From Dehalococcoidia bacterium (lineage in GTDB: Bacteria; Chloroflexota; Dehalococcoidia; DSTF01; JACRBR01), in assembly GCA_040902535.1 (NCBI GenBank), contig JBBDXD010000022.1, forward strand, positions 1-64,000: DNA of 64,000 bases. The letters are read 5' to 3'. The translations under genes were made by a program, and so were the position numbers. Positions 34,505 through 43,289 of the stretch are shown here, in pieces; the stretch's first letter is position 1, and each line of letters begins with the position of its first letter. The notes under the pieces are model-generated. The model worked only from the letters and a program-made list of their open reading frames with translations. It searched no databases and was not told the origin of the DNA.

Positions 34505-36340
34505 CTACTTGTCGAGCCGCAGCACCGCCATGAACGCTTCCTGCGGGATCTCGACGTTGCCGACGCGTTTCATACGCTTCTTGCCTTCGGCCTGCTTCTC
34601 CAAGAGCTTGCGCTTGCGGGTCACGTCGCCGCCGTAGCACTTCGCTAGCACGTTCTTGCGCATCGCGCGGATCGTCTCGCGCGCGACGATGCGCCCGCCG
34701 ATCGCCGCCTGCAGCGGCACATCGAACATTTGGCGCGGGATCAGCGACCGCAGCTTCTCGACGAGCACGCGCCCGGTCACCGCTGCGTTCTCGCGGTGCG
34801 TGATCAGCGAGAGCGCATCGACCGGCTGCCCGTTGACGAGAATGTCGAGCTTCACGAGCGCCGCTGCCCGGTACTCGGAGAAGCTGTAATCGAGGCTCGC
34901 GTAGCCCTGGGTGCCGGACTTTAGCTGATCGTAGAAATCGACCAGGATCTCCGACAACGGGATGCGGTACTCCAGGAGCACGCGCCCTTCGCCCTTCGTC
35001 GTGCCGTCGTCCTGCAACACGCCATGCTGCAGGTACTCCATGCGCTTGAACTCGCCGCGGTTGCCTGTCACAAGCTCCATCACGACGCCGATGTAGCGGT
35101 CCGGGCAGACGACCGAGATGTCCATCCACGGCTCGCGGATCTGTTCGATCTCCTGCGGCGGCGGCAACTCGGCCGGGTTATCGATGACGATCTCGTCGCC
35201 GCTGGTCTTGGTTACCTGGTATTCGACGCTCGGCGCCGTCGCGAGCAGCGCGAGGTCGTATTCGCGCTCGAGCCGTTCCTGCACGATCTCCATGTGCAGC
35301 AGGCCCAAAAAGCCGCAGCGGAACCCGAACCCCAGCGCCGTACTCGACTCCGGCTGGTACACGAGCGACGCGTCGCTGAGTTGCAGCTTGTCGAGCGCGT
35401 CGCGGAGCAGCGGGTACTCGTTGCCCTGCTGCGGATACAGCCCGGCGAAGACCATCGGTTTTGCGGGGCGGTAGCCCGGCAGCGGCGCCGATGCCGGCTT
35501 GCCGTCGTCGGTGATCGTGTCGCCGACGCGGCAGTCCTTGACGTTCTTCAGCCCGGTCGCGACGTAGCCGACCGCGCCGGCCGTCAACTCCTGCACCGGC
35601 GTCAGCGTCGGGCGGAAGACGCCGACCTCCAGCGCTTCGATGCTCATGTCGCGCACCATCAGCCGCAACTTGCGGCGCGTATCGGCGATGCCATCGACGA
35701 TGCGGACGTAGGCGATGACGCCCTTGTAGGCGTCGTACTTGCTGTCGAAGATCAGCGCCCGCAGCGGCTTCGAAGCGTCGGCCTTCGGTTGCGGCACGCG
35801 CTCGACGACGGCCTCCAGGATCTCGTGTGTGCCCTGCCCCTCCTTGGCGGAAGCGAACATGATCTCGTCGCGCGAGAAGCCGAGCGAGTCGACTAACTCC
35901 TGCGCGACGCGTTCCGGCTCCGCGGCGGGGAGGTCGATCTTGTTGATGACGGGGATCAGCGTCAGGTCGGCCTCGAGCGCCAGGTAGACGTTCGCCAGCG
36001 TCTGCGCCTGGATGCCCTGCGCCGCATCGACGATGAGCAGCGCGCCCTCGCACGCTGCCAGCGCCCGCGACACCTCGTAGCCGAAGTCGACGTGGCCGGG
36101 CGTGTCGATAAGGTTCAATTCGTACTCGATGCCGTCCTTCGCGGAGAACGCCATGCGGACGGCCTTTGCCTTGATCGTGACGCCCTTCTCACGCTCGAGG
36201 TCCATCGCGTCGAGCACCTGCTCGGACATCTCGCGCTTCGAGATCGTGCCGGTCTGCTCGAGGAACCGGTCAGCGAGCGTCGATTTGCCATGGTCGATGT
36301 GGGCGATGATGCAGAAGTTGCGGATCCGCGATGCTTCCAT
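34505..36340 (-). CDS. lepA: Elongation factor 4 (LepA)
   Basis: 611 residues, normal length. GTPase motifs: G1 [10 protein letters not shown]2 region [11 protein letters not shown]3 [13 protein letters not shown]4 [11 protein letters not shown]5 in [10 protein letters not shown]. Domains II, III, V and the LepA-specific C-terminal domain ([14 protein letters not shown]-like region, [36 protein letters not shown]) follow. EF4 back-translocates or remodels stalled ribosomes and affects initiation. Start MEASRIRNF is supported by family alignment. It is divergent from comEC, as in several other bacteria where the two are near neighbours. Confidence 0.98.
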   Translation of the reverse strand: MEASRIRNFCIIAHIDHGKSTLADRFLEQTGTISKREMSEQVLDAMDLEREKGVTIKAKAVRMAFSAKDGIEYELNLIDTPGHVDFGYEVSRALAACEGALLIVDAAQGIQAQTLANVYLALEADLTLIPVINKIDLPAAEPERVAQELVDSLGFSRDEIMFASAKEGQGTHEILEAVVERVPQPKADASKPLRALIFDSKYDAYKGVIAYVRIVDGIADTRRKLRLMVRDMSIEALEVGVFRPTLTPVQELTAGAVGYVATGLKNVKDCRVGDTITDDGKPASAPLPGYRPAKPMVFAGLYPQQGNEYPLLRDALDKLQLSDASLVYQPESSTALGFGFRCGFLGLLHMEIVQERLEREYDLALLATAPSVEYQVTKTSGDEIVIDNPAELPPPQEIEQIREPWMDISVVCPDRYIGVVMELVTGNRGEFKRMEYLQHGVLQDDGTTKGEGRVLLEYRIPLSEILVDFYDQLKSGTQGYASLDYSFSEYRAAALVKLDILVNGQPVDALSLITHRENAAVTGRVLVEKLRSLIPRQMFDVPLQAAIGGRIVARETIRAMRKNVLAKCYGGDVTRKRKLLEKQAEGKKRMKRVGNVEIPQEAFMAVLRLDK

Positions 36341-36470
36341 GTGGGTACAGGGTAGCGGTTGGACGCGGGAAGCGAGACGCGGCGAGTGGGGCGGAAAACC
36401 GCGCCCCTAGACCACAGCGACGAAATCGGCCACGATCGCACCCCTCGACGTAACGGAAGGATCCGGACGG

Positions 36471-38855
36471 ATGAAGCTTGCGTGGCTGGCTGCGGCATGG
36501 ATCGCCGGTGTCGCCGCCTATGCCACCTTCGACACTGACGCGTGGCTGATTGCCGCCGCGCTGCTGCTCGCTACCGCCGCGATCGCCGTCGCGCAACGAG
36601 ATGTGAGGCTCGCGATCTACGCGCTTGCGCTGCCGGCATTGTTCGCCGTCGCGATCGTGCGCGCTGACGCCGCCGAGCCGCGCCTCGCCGAGGACGCGGC
36701 GGCGCACTACAACGACGGCGTGGCGATGCGCTTCCGCGGCGTCCTGCGCGACGATCCCGAGACGCGCGACACCTCACAGCGCTTCGCGATCTCGATCAGG
36801 GAAGTGCAACTGCTGGGCGAGTGGCGCCCGGCGTCGGGCGGCGCGCTCGTCCGCGTCGGGCTGCTGCCGTCATACCGCGCCGGCGACGTGGTCCAACTCG
36901 AAGGCGCGCTCGAAGAGCCGCCCGCGCTCGACGGCTTCGACTACGCCGACTACCTGGCGCGACGCGGCATCCAGAGCGTGATGCAGTACCCGGAGGTGCG
37001 TCGCATCGGCCACGAAGGTCTGCCGTGGCATCGCGAGATTACCCTCGATGTTCGCCGCAAGCTTTCGCACGGGCTCCTACTGGCGCTGCCGGAGCCGCAA
37101 GCGTCGCTGGCGCAGGGCGTGCTGCTCGGCGAGCGCTCCGCCTTGCCGCCCGATCTGATCGAAGAACTGAACGTCACGAACACGTCGCACCTCGTCGTCG
37201 TGTCTGGCTCGAACGTTGTGCTGGTGGCGTCGTACGTCACGCTCGCGCTGGCGTGGATCGTCGGCCGCCGCCGTGCGATGTGGCTTTCGATCGCGGCGGT
37301 GCTGGCGTACGCGACGCTCGTCGGCCTGTCGCCGCCGGTCGCCCGCGCGACGATCATGGGGTTGCTGCTTGTCGTCGCGCAGCTCTCCGGTCGCCGCACC
37401 GACGGCTTTACGTCGATAGCGCTCGCCGCTGCGCTGATGACCGCGCACGACCCGACGGCAGTCCGCGACGTGTCGTTTCAACTCAGCTTCGCCGCCACGG
37501 CGGGCATCGCATCGCTCGCGTCGCCGTTGCGCCACCGGATCATCGCCGCGCTGGCGTGGCTTGCGCGCCGCGACGAACTGCCCCGGTGGACGGCGCCGCT
37601 GGTGGCCGAGCCGCTGGCCGTCACGATCGCGGCGATCGTCGCGACGACGCCGCTGCTGGCGCTGAACTTCGAACGCGTGTCGCTCGTCGCGGTGCCGGTG
37701 AACATGCTGATCGTGCCGGCGTTCCCGCTGATGCTCTGCTTCTCGGCGCTCGCGGCGGTCGGCGGCCTGATTCCGCACGCGCACCTCGCGCTCGCGACGC
37801 CGGCGTACCTGGCGTTGTCCTACTGGCTCGCCGTCGTCGGATGGTTCGCGGATCTGCCAGCCGCGGCCACGTCGATCCGCGGCTACTCAACGCCGATCGC
37901 CATAGGTACGTATGCGGCGCTGTTCGCCGCGATCGTCGCCGCCCGGCGCTGGCTGCGAATCACCGCCGTCGCGCGGCTCGAGGAGTCGCGGCCGTTCAGT
38001 CTGCGCGGCGTGCGTCCGCTTGCGGCCGTCGCCGTGCCCGCGTGCGTGCTCGTCGCGACGGTCGGCTTCATCGCGCGTCCCGGATCCCCGGACACGCTCT
38101 CGGTGACGGTGCTCGACGTCGGTCAGGGCGATGCGATCCTTATCGAGACGCCCGCAGGGCACGACATTCTCGTCGACGGCGGTCCGGGCGCCGCCGTCGT
38201 CCGCGCGCTGGGCGAAGAGTTGCCGTGGCATGACCGCTCGATCGACATCGTCGTCGTGACGCACGCGCAGGCGGACCACGCGACGGGGTTGCTCGACGTC
38301 TTCGACCGTTACGACGTCCGGCGCGTAATCACCGGCGCGGACGATCAAGACTCGCTCGTGGCGCGCGCGATCACCGACGCGATCCACGACGAACGCGCGA
38401 TACACGACGTCGTGACGGGCGGCACGACGATCGATCTTGGCGACGGCGTGCTGCTCGAAGTGCTGTCACCTGCCGTTGATGGCGACACGAGCGGGAGCGC
38501 GAACGACAGGGCGCTGGTGCTACGCATCGCGTGGGGTGAGGTGAGCTTCCTGCTCGCGTCGGACATCGAGGCGGCGACGGAGCGCGGCCTCGTCGCGTCG
38601 GGCGCGCCGCTCGGCTCGACGGTGCTCAAAGTGGCGCATCACGGGAGCGCGACGTCGACCACACGCGAATTCCTCGACGCGGTGCGGCCGGCCGTCGCCG
38701 TGATCTCGGCGGGCGCGGACAATTCGTTCGGGCATCCGCACGCCGACGTCCTCGCGCGTCTCGACGATTACGCCGAGACGTACACGACCGCGACGGACGG
38801 CACCGTGCGGCTCCGCACGGATGGACGCCGGCTGTGGATCGAGACGGCACGATAG
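36471..38855 (+). CDS. comEC: ComEC/Rec2 family DNA uptake channel
   Basis: 794 residues. N-terminal membrane helices are followed by an OB-like DUF4131 region (FRGVLRDDPETRDTSQRF), the Competence domain of several helices (TNTSHLVVVSGSNVVLVASY, VARATIMGLLLVVAQLSGRR, VRDVSFQLSFAATAG), and a C-terminal metallo-beta-lactamase-like domain from about residue 535 (VTVLDVGQGDAILIETPAG, THAQADHATGLLD, LKVAHHGSATSTTREFLD). It forms the inner-membrane channel for single-stranded DNA during transformation, and the lactamase-like domain probably degrades one strand. comEA is not adjacent. All expected domains are present, so natural competence is plausible. Confidence 0.95.
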   Translation: MKLAWLAAAWIAGVAAYATFDTDAWLIAAALLLATAAIAVAQRDVRLAIYALALPALFAVAIVRADAAEPRLAEDAAAHYNDGVAMRFRGVLRDDPETRDTSQRFAISIREVQLLGEWRPASGGALVRVGLLPSYRAGDVVQLEGALEEPPALDGFDYADYLARRGIQSVMQYPEVRRIGHEGLPWHREITLDVRRKLSHGLLLALPEPQASLAQGVLLGERSALPPDLIEELNVTNTSHLVVVSGSNVVLVASYVTLALAWIVGRRRAMWLSIAAVLAYATLVGLSPPVARATIMGLLLVVAQLSGRRTDGFTSIALAAALMTAHDPTAVRDVSFQLSFAATAGIASLASPLRHRIIAALAWLARRDELPRWTAPLVAEPLAVTIAAIVATTPLLALNFERVSLVAVPVNMLIVPAFPLMLCFSALAAVGGLIPHAHLALATPAYLALSYWLAVVGWFADLPAAATSIRGYSTPIAIGTYAALFAAIVAARRWLRITAVARLEESRPFSLRGVRPLAAVAVPACVLVATVGFIARPGSPDTLSVTVLDVGQGDAILIETPAGHDILVDGGPGAAVVRALGEELPWHDRSIDIVVVTHAQADHATGLLDVFDRYDVRRVITGADDQDSLVARAITDAIHDERAIHDVVTGGTTIDLGDGVLLEVLSPAVDGDTSGSANDRALVLRIAWGEVSFLLASDIEAATERGLVASGAPLGSTVLKVAHHGSATSTTREFLDAVRPAVAVISAGADNSFGHPHADVLARLDDYAETYTTATDGTVRLRTDGRRLWIETAR

Positions 38856-38906
38856 CGGACAGCCGTCGGTCGCTGGTCGTCGGGATCGGAAGGCGACCCG
38901 CATAAC

Positions 38907-38932
38907 GTCATCCTGAGCGCACGCGAAGGATC
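38907..38932. repeat. Dispersed GAGCGAAGCGAAGGATC-type repeat, copy 2
   Basis: Matches copy 1 at 28918 except for CGCACGCG in place of CGAAGCG in the middle; the flanking GTCATCCTGAG and GAAGGATC are conserved. Confidence 0.7.
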
Positions 38933-38978
38933 CCCTCACGGCGACCCCGTCACCCCGCACACCACCGCGCCACATACC

Positions 38979-39005
38979 GTCATGCAGAGCGAAGCGAAGA
39001 ATCTC
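38979..39005. repeat. Dispersed GAGCGAAGCGAAGGATC-type repeat, copy 3 (diverged)
   Basis: Reads GTCATGCAGAGCGAAGCG then AAGAATCTC; differs from copy 1 at a few positions and follows copy 2 after about 45 bases in the same orientation. Confidence 0.65.
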
Positions 39006-39404
39006 TCGCGTGCCAGAGCCAGTCGCGCGCCCTGCCGCCATCACGTAGAGCGAAGGCGGGCAACAACGCAATAGCGCATCGCAACAGCCGAACACAGCCG
39101 CACGGACTGAATCCGCGCTCCATCAACCACCTCGCGCCGCCAATCGCTAGTGCCTCGAAACGCTCCGCGTTCGTCAATCGACAAGCGTAAGATCGCCCAA
39201 TGTCTCTACGAGCTTCCGCAGCCATCCCCATCGTCGAGCCGGCGCGGCGGCCCGGCTGGGCACTCAATCAAAACGACTCAATCAAGATCAGCTTCAAACC
39301 AGCCCGTTTTGAAAAGCCAAAACAAAATCAATCAAGCTGTGCGTTCGGGTTCGGTCTCGCGGCCGGCTGGCGCCAGGCGCCCGGCACGTCAGAGATCCCG
39401 CGAA

Positions 39405-39421
39405 TGTTTTCACGTGAAACA
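39405..39421. promoter_or_regulatory. parS-like palindrome
   Basis: TGTTTTCACGTGAAACA matches the ParB-binding consensus TGTTTCACGTGAAACA except for one extra T in the left half. The central CACGTG and the right half are perfect. It lies in the largest gene-free gap. A degenerate centromere site or chance match are both possible; parA/parB are not in the window. Confidence 0.4.
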
Positions 39422-39437
39422 TTTGTTCTGCCGGGGG

Positions 39438-40202
39438 TTACGCGACCCTGCTGCGCAGCCCGTAGAACACCAGCACCAACCAGAACGCGCCCGGCCCGAA
39501 GATCGATGCGAACGCCGCCGCTAGCGACTGCGGGTCCCAGCCCTCGAGCACCAGGTCGCGCTGCCCCTCGATGATGTAGGTCACCGGGTTGATCGTCGCG
39601 AGGAACTGCAGCCAATCGGCGAACACCTCCTTCGGCGCGAAGGCCGGCGAGAGGAACAACAGCGGGAAGAACAGCAGGAAGCTCATCTGCGCCGCCTGCG
39701 CGCTGCCCGTCTTCAGCGCGATCGCTACGCCGATGCACGAGTACGCGAGCCCGAAGAGCGCGCTCATCAGCAGGATCACCAGGATGCCCGCCGGACCGGA
39801 CTCCATGCCGGAGCCTGTCACAAGACCGGCGACCAGGATGATCGTCGAGAGGACGGTCAGGCGTATCGCATCCGACGTCAGGCGGCCGAGTACGAGCGAC
39901 AGGCGCGGCGCTGGCGTGAGCAGCAGCTTGTCGAAGTATCCGCGCTCGATGTCGGTGACCAGCGCCAGGCCGGAACTGCCGGCCGCGCCCGCGACGCCCT
40001 GCAAGATCGCGACGGGCAGTTGAAACGCCACGTAGTTGTCGACGCCGAAGCCGCGGCTCGCGACGTTGCCGATTGCACCCACCGTCACCGCGAAGAAGAA
40101 GATGGGAATGAACAGGTTCCCGAACTCCAGGACCGCCTGGCGGGAACTCTCACGCAGCGAGCGGCCTGTCAGCCAGTAGGTATCGATCATCAGCCGTCTC
40201 AT
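39438..40202 (-). CDS. ABC-2 type exporter permease
   Basis: 254 residues with six hydrophobic helices, including FIPIFFFAVTVGAIGNVA, VPLSVVLGR-like coupling region (FDKLLLTPAPRLSLVLGRL), LTVLSTIILVAGLVTG, ILVILLMSALFGLAYSC and the ABC-2 signature NPVTYIIEGQRDLVLEG. It is the DrrB/NodJ-type membrane half of an exporter. Its ATG overlaps the stop of the ATPase gene by 4 bases. The substrate (drug, lipid or glycoconjugate) cannot be told. Confidence 0.9.
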   Translation of the reverse strand: MRRLMIDTYWLTGRSLRESSRQAVLEFGNLFIPIFFFAVTVGAIGNVASRGFGVDNYVAFQLPVAILQGVAGAAGSSGLALVTDIERGYFDKLLLTPAPRLSLVLGRLTSDAIRLTVLSTIILVAGLVTGSGMESGPAGILVILLMSALFGLAYSCIGVAIALKTGSAQAAQMSFLLFFPLLFLSPAFAPKEVFADWLQFLATINPVTYIIEGQRDLVLEGWDPQSLAAAFASIFGPGAFWLVLVFYGLRSRVA

Positions 40203-41182
40203 CGGTGCCCTCCGGTTGCGGCTTGTGCGTCGCCGCCTTCGCTTGTCAGGTGGCGCCCCGTCGCGCGCAGGAATACGTCGTCCAGCGTCGGCCGCGCCAG
40301 CGTCACTTCGCGCGTCCGCACGCCGGCGTCGTTGAGGATCAGCACGATCCGTGGCAGAGCGGCGCTGCCGTCAGGGACGTAAACAACGAGCGAGTCCTCG
40401 ACGACGCGCACATCCGCGACGCCTTCGATGCCGCGCACGGCGTGCTCTGCCCTGGCAAGCGCATCGACGTGTTCGAAGCGCACCGTCACGACGTCGGTGC
40501 CGATGCCGGCCTTTAGCTCGGCCGGCGATCCCTGTGCGACGATGCGCCCGGCGCTCATGATGGCGACGTCGTGCGCGAGACGGTCGGCTTCCTCCAGGTA
40601 TTGCGTCGTGAGGAAGAACGTGACGCCTTCGCGCCTGTTTAGCTCACCCACGTATCGCCAGATCGCTTCGCGGCTGATCGGGTCGAGGCCCGTCGTCGGC
40701 TCGTCGAGAAAGACGATACGCGGGCGGTGGACGAGCGACGCGGCAAGGTCGAGGCGGCGCTTCATGCCGCCGGAATACGTCTTCACGCGGCGGTCCGCGG
40801 CCTCCTCGAGATCGACGACGCGCAGGAGGTGCCGGACCCGGTCGCTGACTTCGCGCGGCGGCACCTGATACAGCCGCGCCTGGAGTTGCAGCAACTCGCG
40901 TCCGGTCTGGACGTCGTCGAGGCCGGCCTCCTGCAACGCGGCGCCGATGCTCGTCCGTACGGCGTGCGCCTCGCGGACGACGTCATGGCCGGCGACCACC
41001 GCCCGCCCGGACGTCGGCCGCAGGAGCGTCGTGAGCATGCGGACGGTTGTCGTCTTGCCGGAGCCGTTGGCGCCGAGGAACGCAAAGATGGCGCCCTCAT
41101 CGATCGAGAGGTCGATGCCGTCTACGGCGCGAATATCCGGGGGGAAGTGCTTGGTGAGCGACTCTGCGAGAATAGCGGGCAA
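40199..41182 (-). CDS. ABC transporter ATP-binding protein, DrrA/CcmA type
   Basis: 327 residues from a TTG at 41182 with a strong AGGAGGTG 6 bases upstream. Motifs: Walker A LGANGSGKTTTVRML, Q-loop GAALQEAGLDD, signature YSGGMKRRLDLA, Walker B RIVFLDEPTTGLDP, and switch His in FFLTTQYLEEA (Gln in place of the usual His after TT, as in other DrrA-type ATPases). A C-terminal extension with VRFEHVDALAR and a small regulatory domain matches the daunorubicin-resistance subfamily. It powers the coupled permease downstream. Confidence 0.93.
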   Translation of the reverse strand: MPAILAESLTKHFPPDIRAVDGIDLSIDEGAIFAFLGANGSGKTTTVRMLTTLLRPTSGRAVVAGHDVVREAHAVRTSIGAALQEAGLDDVQTGRELLQLQARLYQVPPREVSDRVRHLLRVVDLEEAADRRVKTYSGGMKRRLDLAASLVHRPRIVFLDEPTTGLDPISREAIWRYVGELNRREGVTFFLTTQYLEEADRLAHDVAIMSAGRIVAQGSPAELKAGIGTDVVTVRFEHVDALARAEHAVRGIEGVADVRVVEDSLVVYVPDGSAALPRIVLILNDAGVRTREVTLARPTLDDVFLRATGRHLTSEGGDAQAATGGHR

Positions 41183-41334
41183 TTAGCACCTCCTGGTGAC
41201 GATCGTATGCCAACGCGCGCCTGACCGCATCCACGGCCGCTTGCGAGTGTATGTGGTGCAGCCACGGGCACGATATTCCGCCGGGATGCGGAATTCGCAA
41301 TTGCTGGTGGGGCGTGGGGCCGGGATTCTCCTGC

Positions 41335-41364
41335 TTGTCAGGTTCCCCCCAGATTCCCTATACT
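41335..41364 (+). promoter_or_regulatory. Promoter of the nusA operon
   Basis: TTGTCA (41335-41340), 18-base spacer, TATACT (41359-41364). Transcription would begin near 41371, giving a leader of about 75 bases before nusA that contains a terminator-like hairpin. Confidence 0.65.
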
Positions 41365-41393
41365 GGGGCAGAACTCTGAAACTAAACGTTCAG

Positions 41394-41416
41394 AAGTGGG
41401 CCGCCGCCCACTTTTT
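41394..41416 (+). terminator. Leader terminator hairpin upstream of nusA (attenuator candidate)
   Basis: AAGTGGGC-CGCC-GCCCACTT is an 8-bp perfect stem with a 4-base loop, followed directly by TTTTCG, so it has the form of an intrinsic terminator. It lies between the promoter and the nusA start. Since NusA modulates termination, this suggests feedback control of the operon. Confidence 0.65.
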
Positions 41417-41446
41417 CGTTCGTTTGGTGACTACGACGGAGAGCCC

Positions 41447-42970
41447 ATGAAGAACGAATTCATCACAGCCATCAGCGCGCTCGCGGCAGAAAAGAACCTG
41501 CCGCGGGACGTCGTGTTCGAAGCGGTCGAGGTCGCGCTTGCCTCTGCGTATAAAAAGGACAACCTGGCCCAGTCCAACGTCGTGGTGAAAATCAACGCCG
41601 AAGACGGGAGCATGAAGGTCTACACGCAGAAGTCCGTCGTCGACGAGATCGAAGACGAACACATCGAGATGACAGTCGACGAAGCGCGGCGGTTCAAGCC
41701 CGATGCGAACGTCGGCGACGTGTTGAGCTTCGAGGCGACGCCCGCAAACGCCGGCCGCATCGCCGCGCAGACGGCGAAGCAGGTGGTCTTGCAGCGACTG
41801 CGCGAGGCCGAGCGGGAGGTGGTGTTCGAGGAGTACTCGGGCAAGGAAGGCGACATCGTCTCGGGCGTTGTGCAGCGCATGGAGGGCCGCAACGTCATCG
41901 TCGACCTCGGCAAGACCGAAGCGGTGCTGCCGCCGCCAGAGCAGGTGCGCACGGAGCACTACCGGCCGCAGCAGCGCGTCAAGGTGCTCCTAGCAGAAGT
42001 GCACAAAGCGGCCAAGGGCCCGCAGGTCGTTGTTTCGCGGACGCACAAGGACTTGCTGCGGCGGCTCTTCGAGCTGGAAGTGCCGGAGATCTTCAAGGGC
42101 ATCGTCGAAATCAAGTCGATCGCGCGCGAGGCGGGCTACCGCTCCAAGGTGGCGGTGTGGTCGCGCCAGGAAGGCGTCGATCCCGTCGGCGCCTGCGTCG
42201 GCATGCGCGGCATTCGCATCCAGAACGTCGTGAACGAGCTGAACGGCGAGCGCATCGACGTGGTGCAGTGGGATCCGGAGCCGTCGCGATTCGTGGCGAA
42301 CGCGCTGAGCCCCGCGCAGGTCGTGAGCGTCGATACGCGCGAGGTCGAGAACACGGCGGAGGTCGTCGTGCCGGACCGGCAACTCTCGCTGGCGATCGGC
42401 AAGGAAGGCCAGAACGCGCGTCTGGCAGCAAAGCTCACGGGCTGGCGCATCGACATCAAGAGTCAGTCGGCGTACGAGCAGGAGCTGGCCGAAAAGGGTT
42501 TGACGCTCGAGCAGGTGCAAGCGGCACAACGCGAAGAGACGCTCCAGCGAGCGCGCGACGCCGCTGCAGTTGCCGAGGAACAGCGAGCCGCCGCCGTCGC
42601 GGCTGCGTCGACGCGGGCGCTGACGCCGGAAGAAGAGATCGCGCTGCAGTACGCGGAGCAACCGGAGCCGGTGCCCGCCGCCGCGGAAGTCGCCGAGGCG
42701 CTGCCGTCGCAAGAGCCCGCCCCTGCCGTCGCCGGCGGCCCTGCACGGCCGCAGATCCGCTTTGCGGAGGAGCTGGTGCGGCAGCCGTTGGAGGAATTGA
42801 AGCCGGCCGCCAAGAAGAAGGGTGCGGGCCCTCCCGGGCGGCGTCGCACCGACGAGGAAGAGGCTGCTCGCCTGGCGGCACAGCGTGCCAAGAAGAAGGG
42901 CGGTGCGCGCCGCATCCTGCCCGACGAGGAAGACGACGAGGAAGACGAGTACACGGACCTGATTCGGTAA
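41447..42970 (+). CDS. nusA: Transcription termination/antitermination protein NusA
   Basis: 507 residues from ATG 41447, with GGAG 5 bases upstream. Order: N-terminal RNAP-binding domain (MKNEFITAISALAAEKNLPR), S1 domain (KEGDIVSGVVQRMEGRNVIVDLG), KH1 and KH2 (GACVGMRGIRIQNVVNELNG, LAIGKEGQNARLAAKLTGWR). After about residue 350 comes a long Ala/Glu-rich low-complexity tail in place of the acidic repeats of proteobacteria, ending with acidic DEEDDEEDEYTDL. It controls pausing and termination. rimP, usually the gene before it, is missing here; ylxR follows after 1 base. Confidence 0.97.
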   Translation: MKNEFITAISALAAEKNLPRDVVFEAVEVALASAYKKDNLAQSNVVVKINAEDGSMKVYTQKSVVDEIEDEHIEMTVDEARRFKPDANVGDVLSFEATPANAGRIAAQTAKQVVLQRLREAEREVVFEEYSGKEGDIVSGVVQRMEGRNVIVDLGKTEAVLPPPEQVRTEHYRPQQRVKVLLAEVHKAAKGPQVVVSRTHKDLLRRLFELEVPEIFKGIVEIKSIAREAGYRSKVAVWSRQEGVDPVGACVGMRGIRIQNVVNELNGERIDVVQWDPEPSRFVANALSPAQVVSVDTREVENTAEVVVPDRQLSLAIGKEGQNARLAAKLTGWRIDIKSQSAYEQELAEKGLTLEQVQAAQREETLQRARDAAAVAEEQRAAAVAAASTRALTPEEEIALQYAEQPEPVPAAAEVAEALPSQEPAPAVAGGPARPQIRFAEELVRQPLEELKPAAKKKGAGPPGRRRTDEEEAARLAAQRAKKKGGARRILPDEEDDEEDEYTDLIR

Positions 42971-42971
42971 G

Positions 42972-43289
42972 ATGGCGACGAAGGCGAAGGGCGGACCTCG
43001 TCCCAGGCACGTTCCGCAACGGACCTGCATCGCTTGCCGTTCGACCCAGGCCAAGCGCGGCCTCGTGAGGGTCGTCCGAACGCCTGAGGGCCGCGTCGAG
43101 ATCGATCCGACGGGCAAGAAGAACGGGCGCGGCGCCTACGTGCATGAGACGCGGGCCTGCTGGGACGAAGCGCTAAAGCGGGACCGTCTCGCTCGCGCGC
43201 TCAAAGTGACGATAGAACAAAGCGACTATGAAGGGCTCAAGGCGCATGCCGATGCGCTGGCCACGGAAAACGGAAACGAGATTACATGA
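42972..43289 (+). CDS. ylxR: YlxR family RNA-binding protein
   Basis: 105 residues. The YlxR core is [20 protein letters not shown], then [18 protein letters not shown] and [16 protein letters not shown]. Family members bind RNA and, in Bacillus and relatives, affect RNase P activity and transcription. It lies in its usual place between nusA and infB, overlapping infB by 4 bases (ATGA). The N-terminus is basic. Highly conserved synteny makes the call safe. Confidence 0.93.
   Translation: MATKAKGGPRPRHVPQRTCIACRSTQAKRGLVRVVRTPEGRVEIDPTGKKNGRGAYVHETRACWDEALKRDRLARALKVTIEQSDYEGLKAHADALATENGNEIT

Larger units (their letters stand above)
38856..39437. other. 582-base gene-free gap
   Basis: I can support no gene here. 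The left part carries CGGTCGCTGGTCGTCGG-like degenerate repeats and two copies of the dispersed repeat. Positions about 39265-39345 are unusually A-rich for this genome, with repeated CAATCAA words (ACTCAATCAA, GACTCAATCAA, AATCAATCAAGC). A parS-like palindrome follows at 39405. It separates comEC from the convergent ABC exporter genes. Confidence 0.6.
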
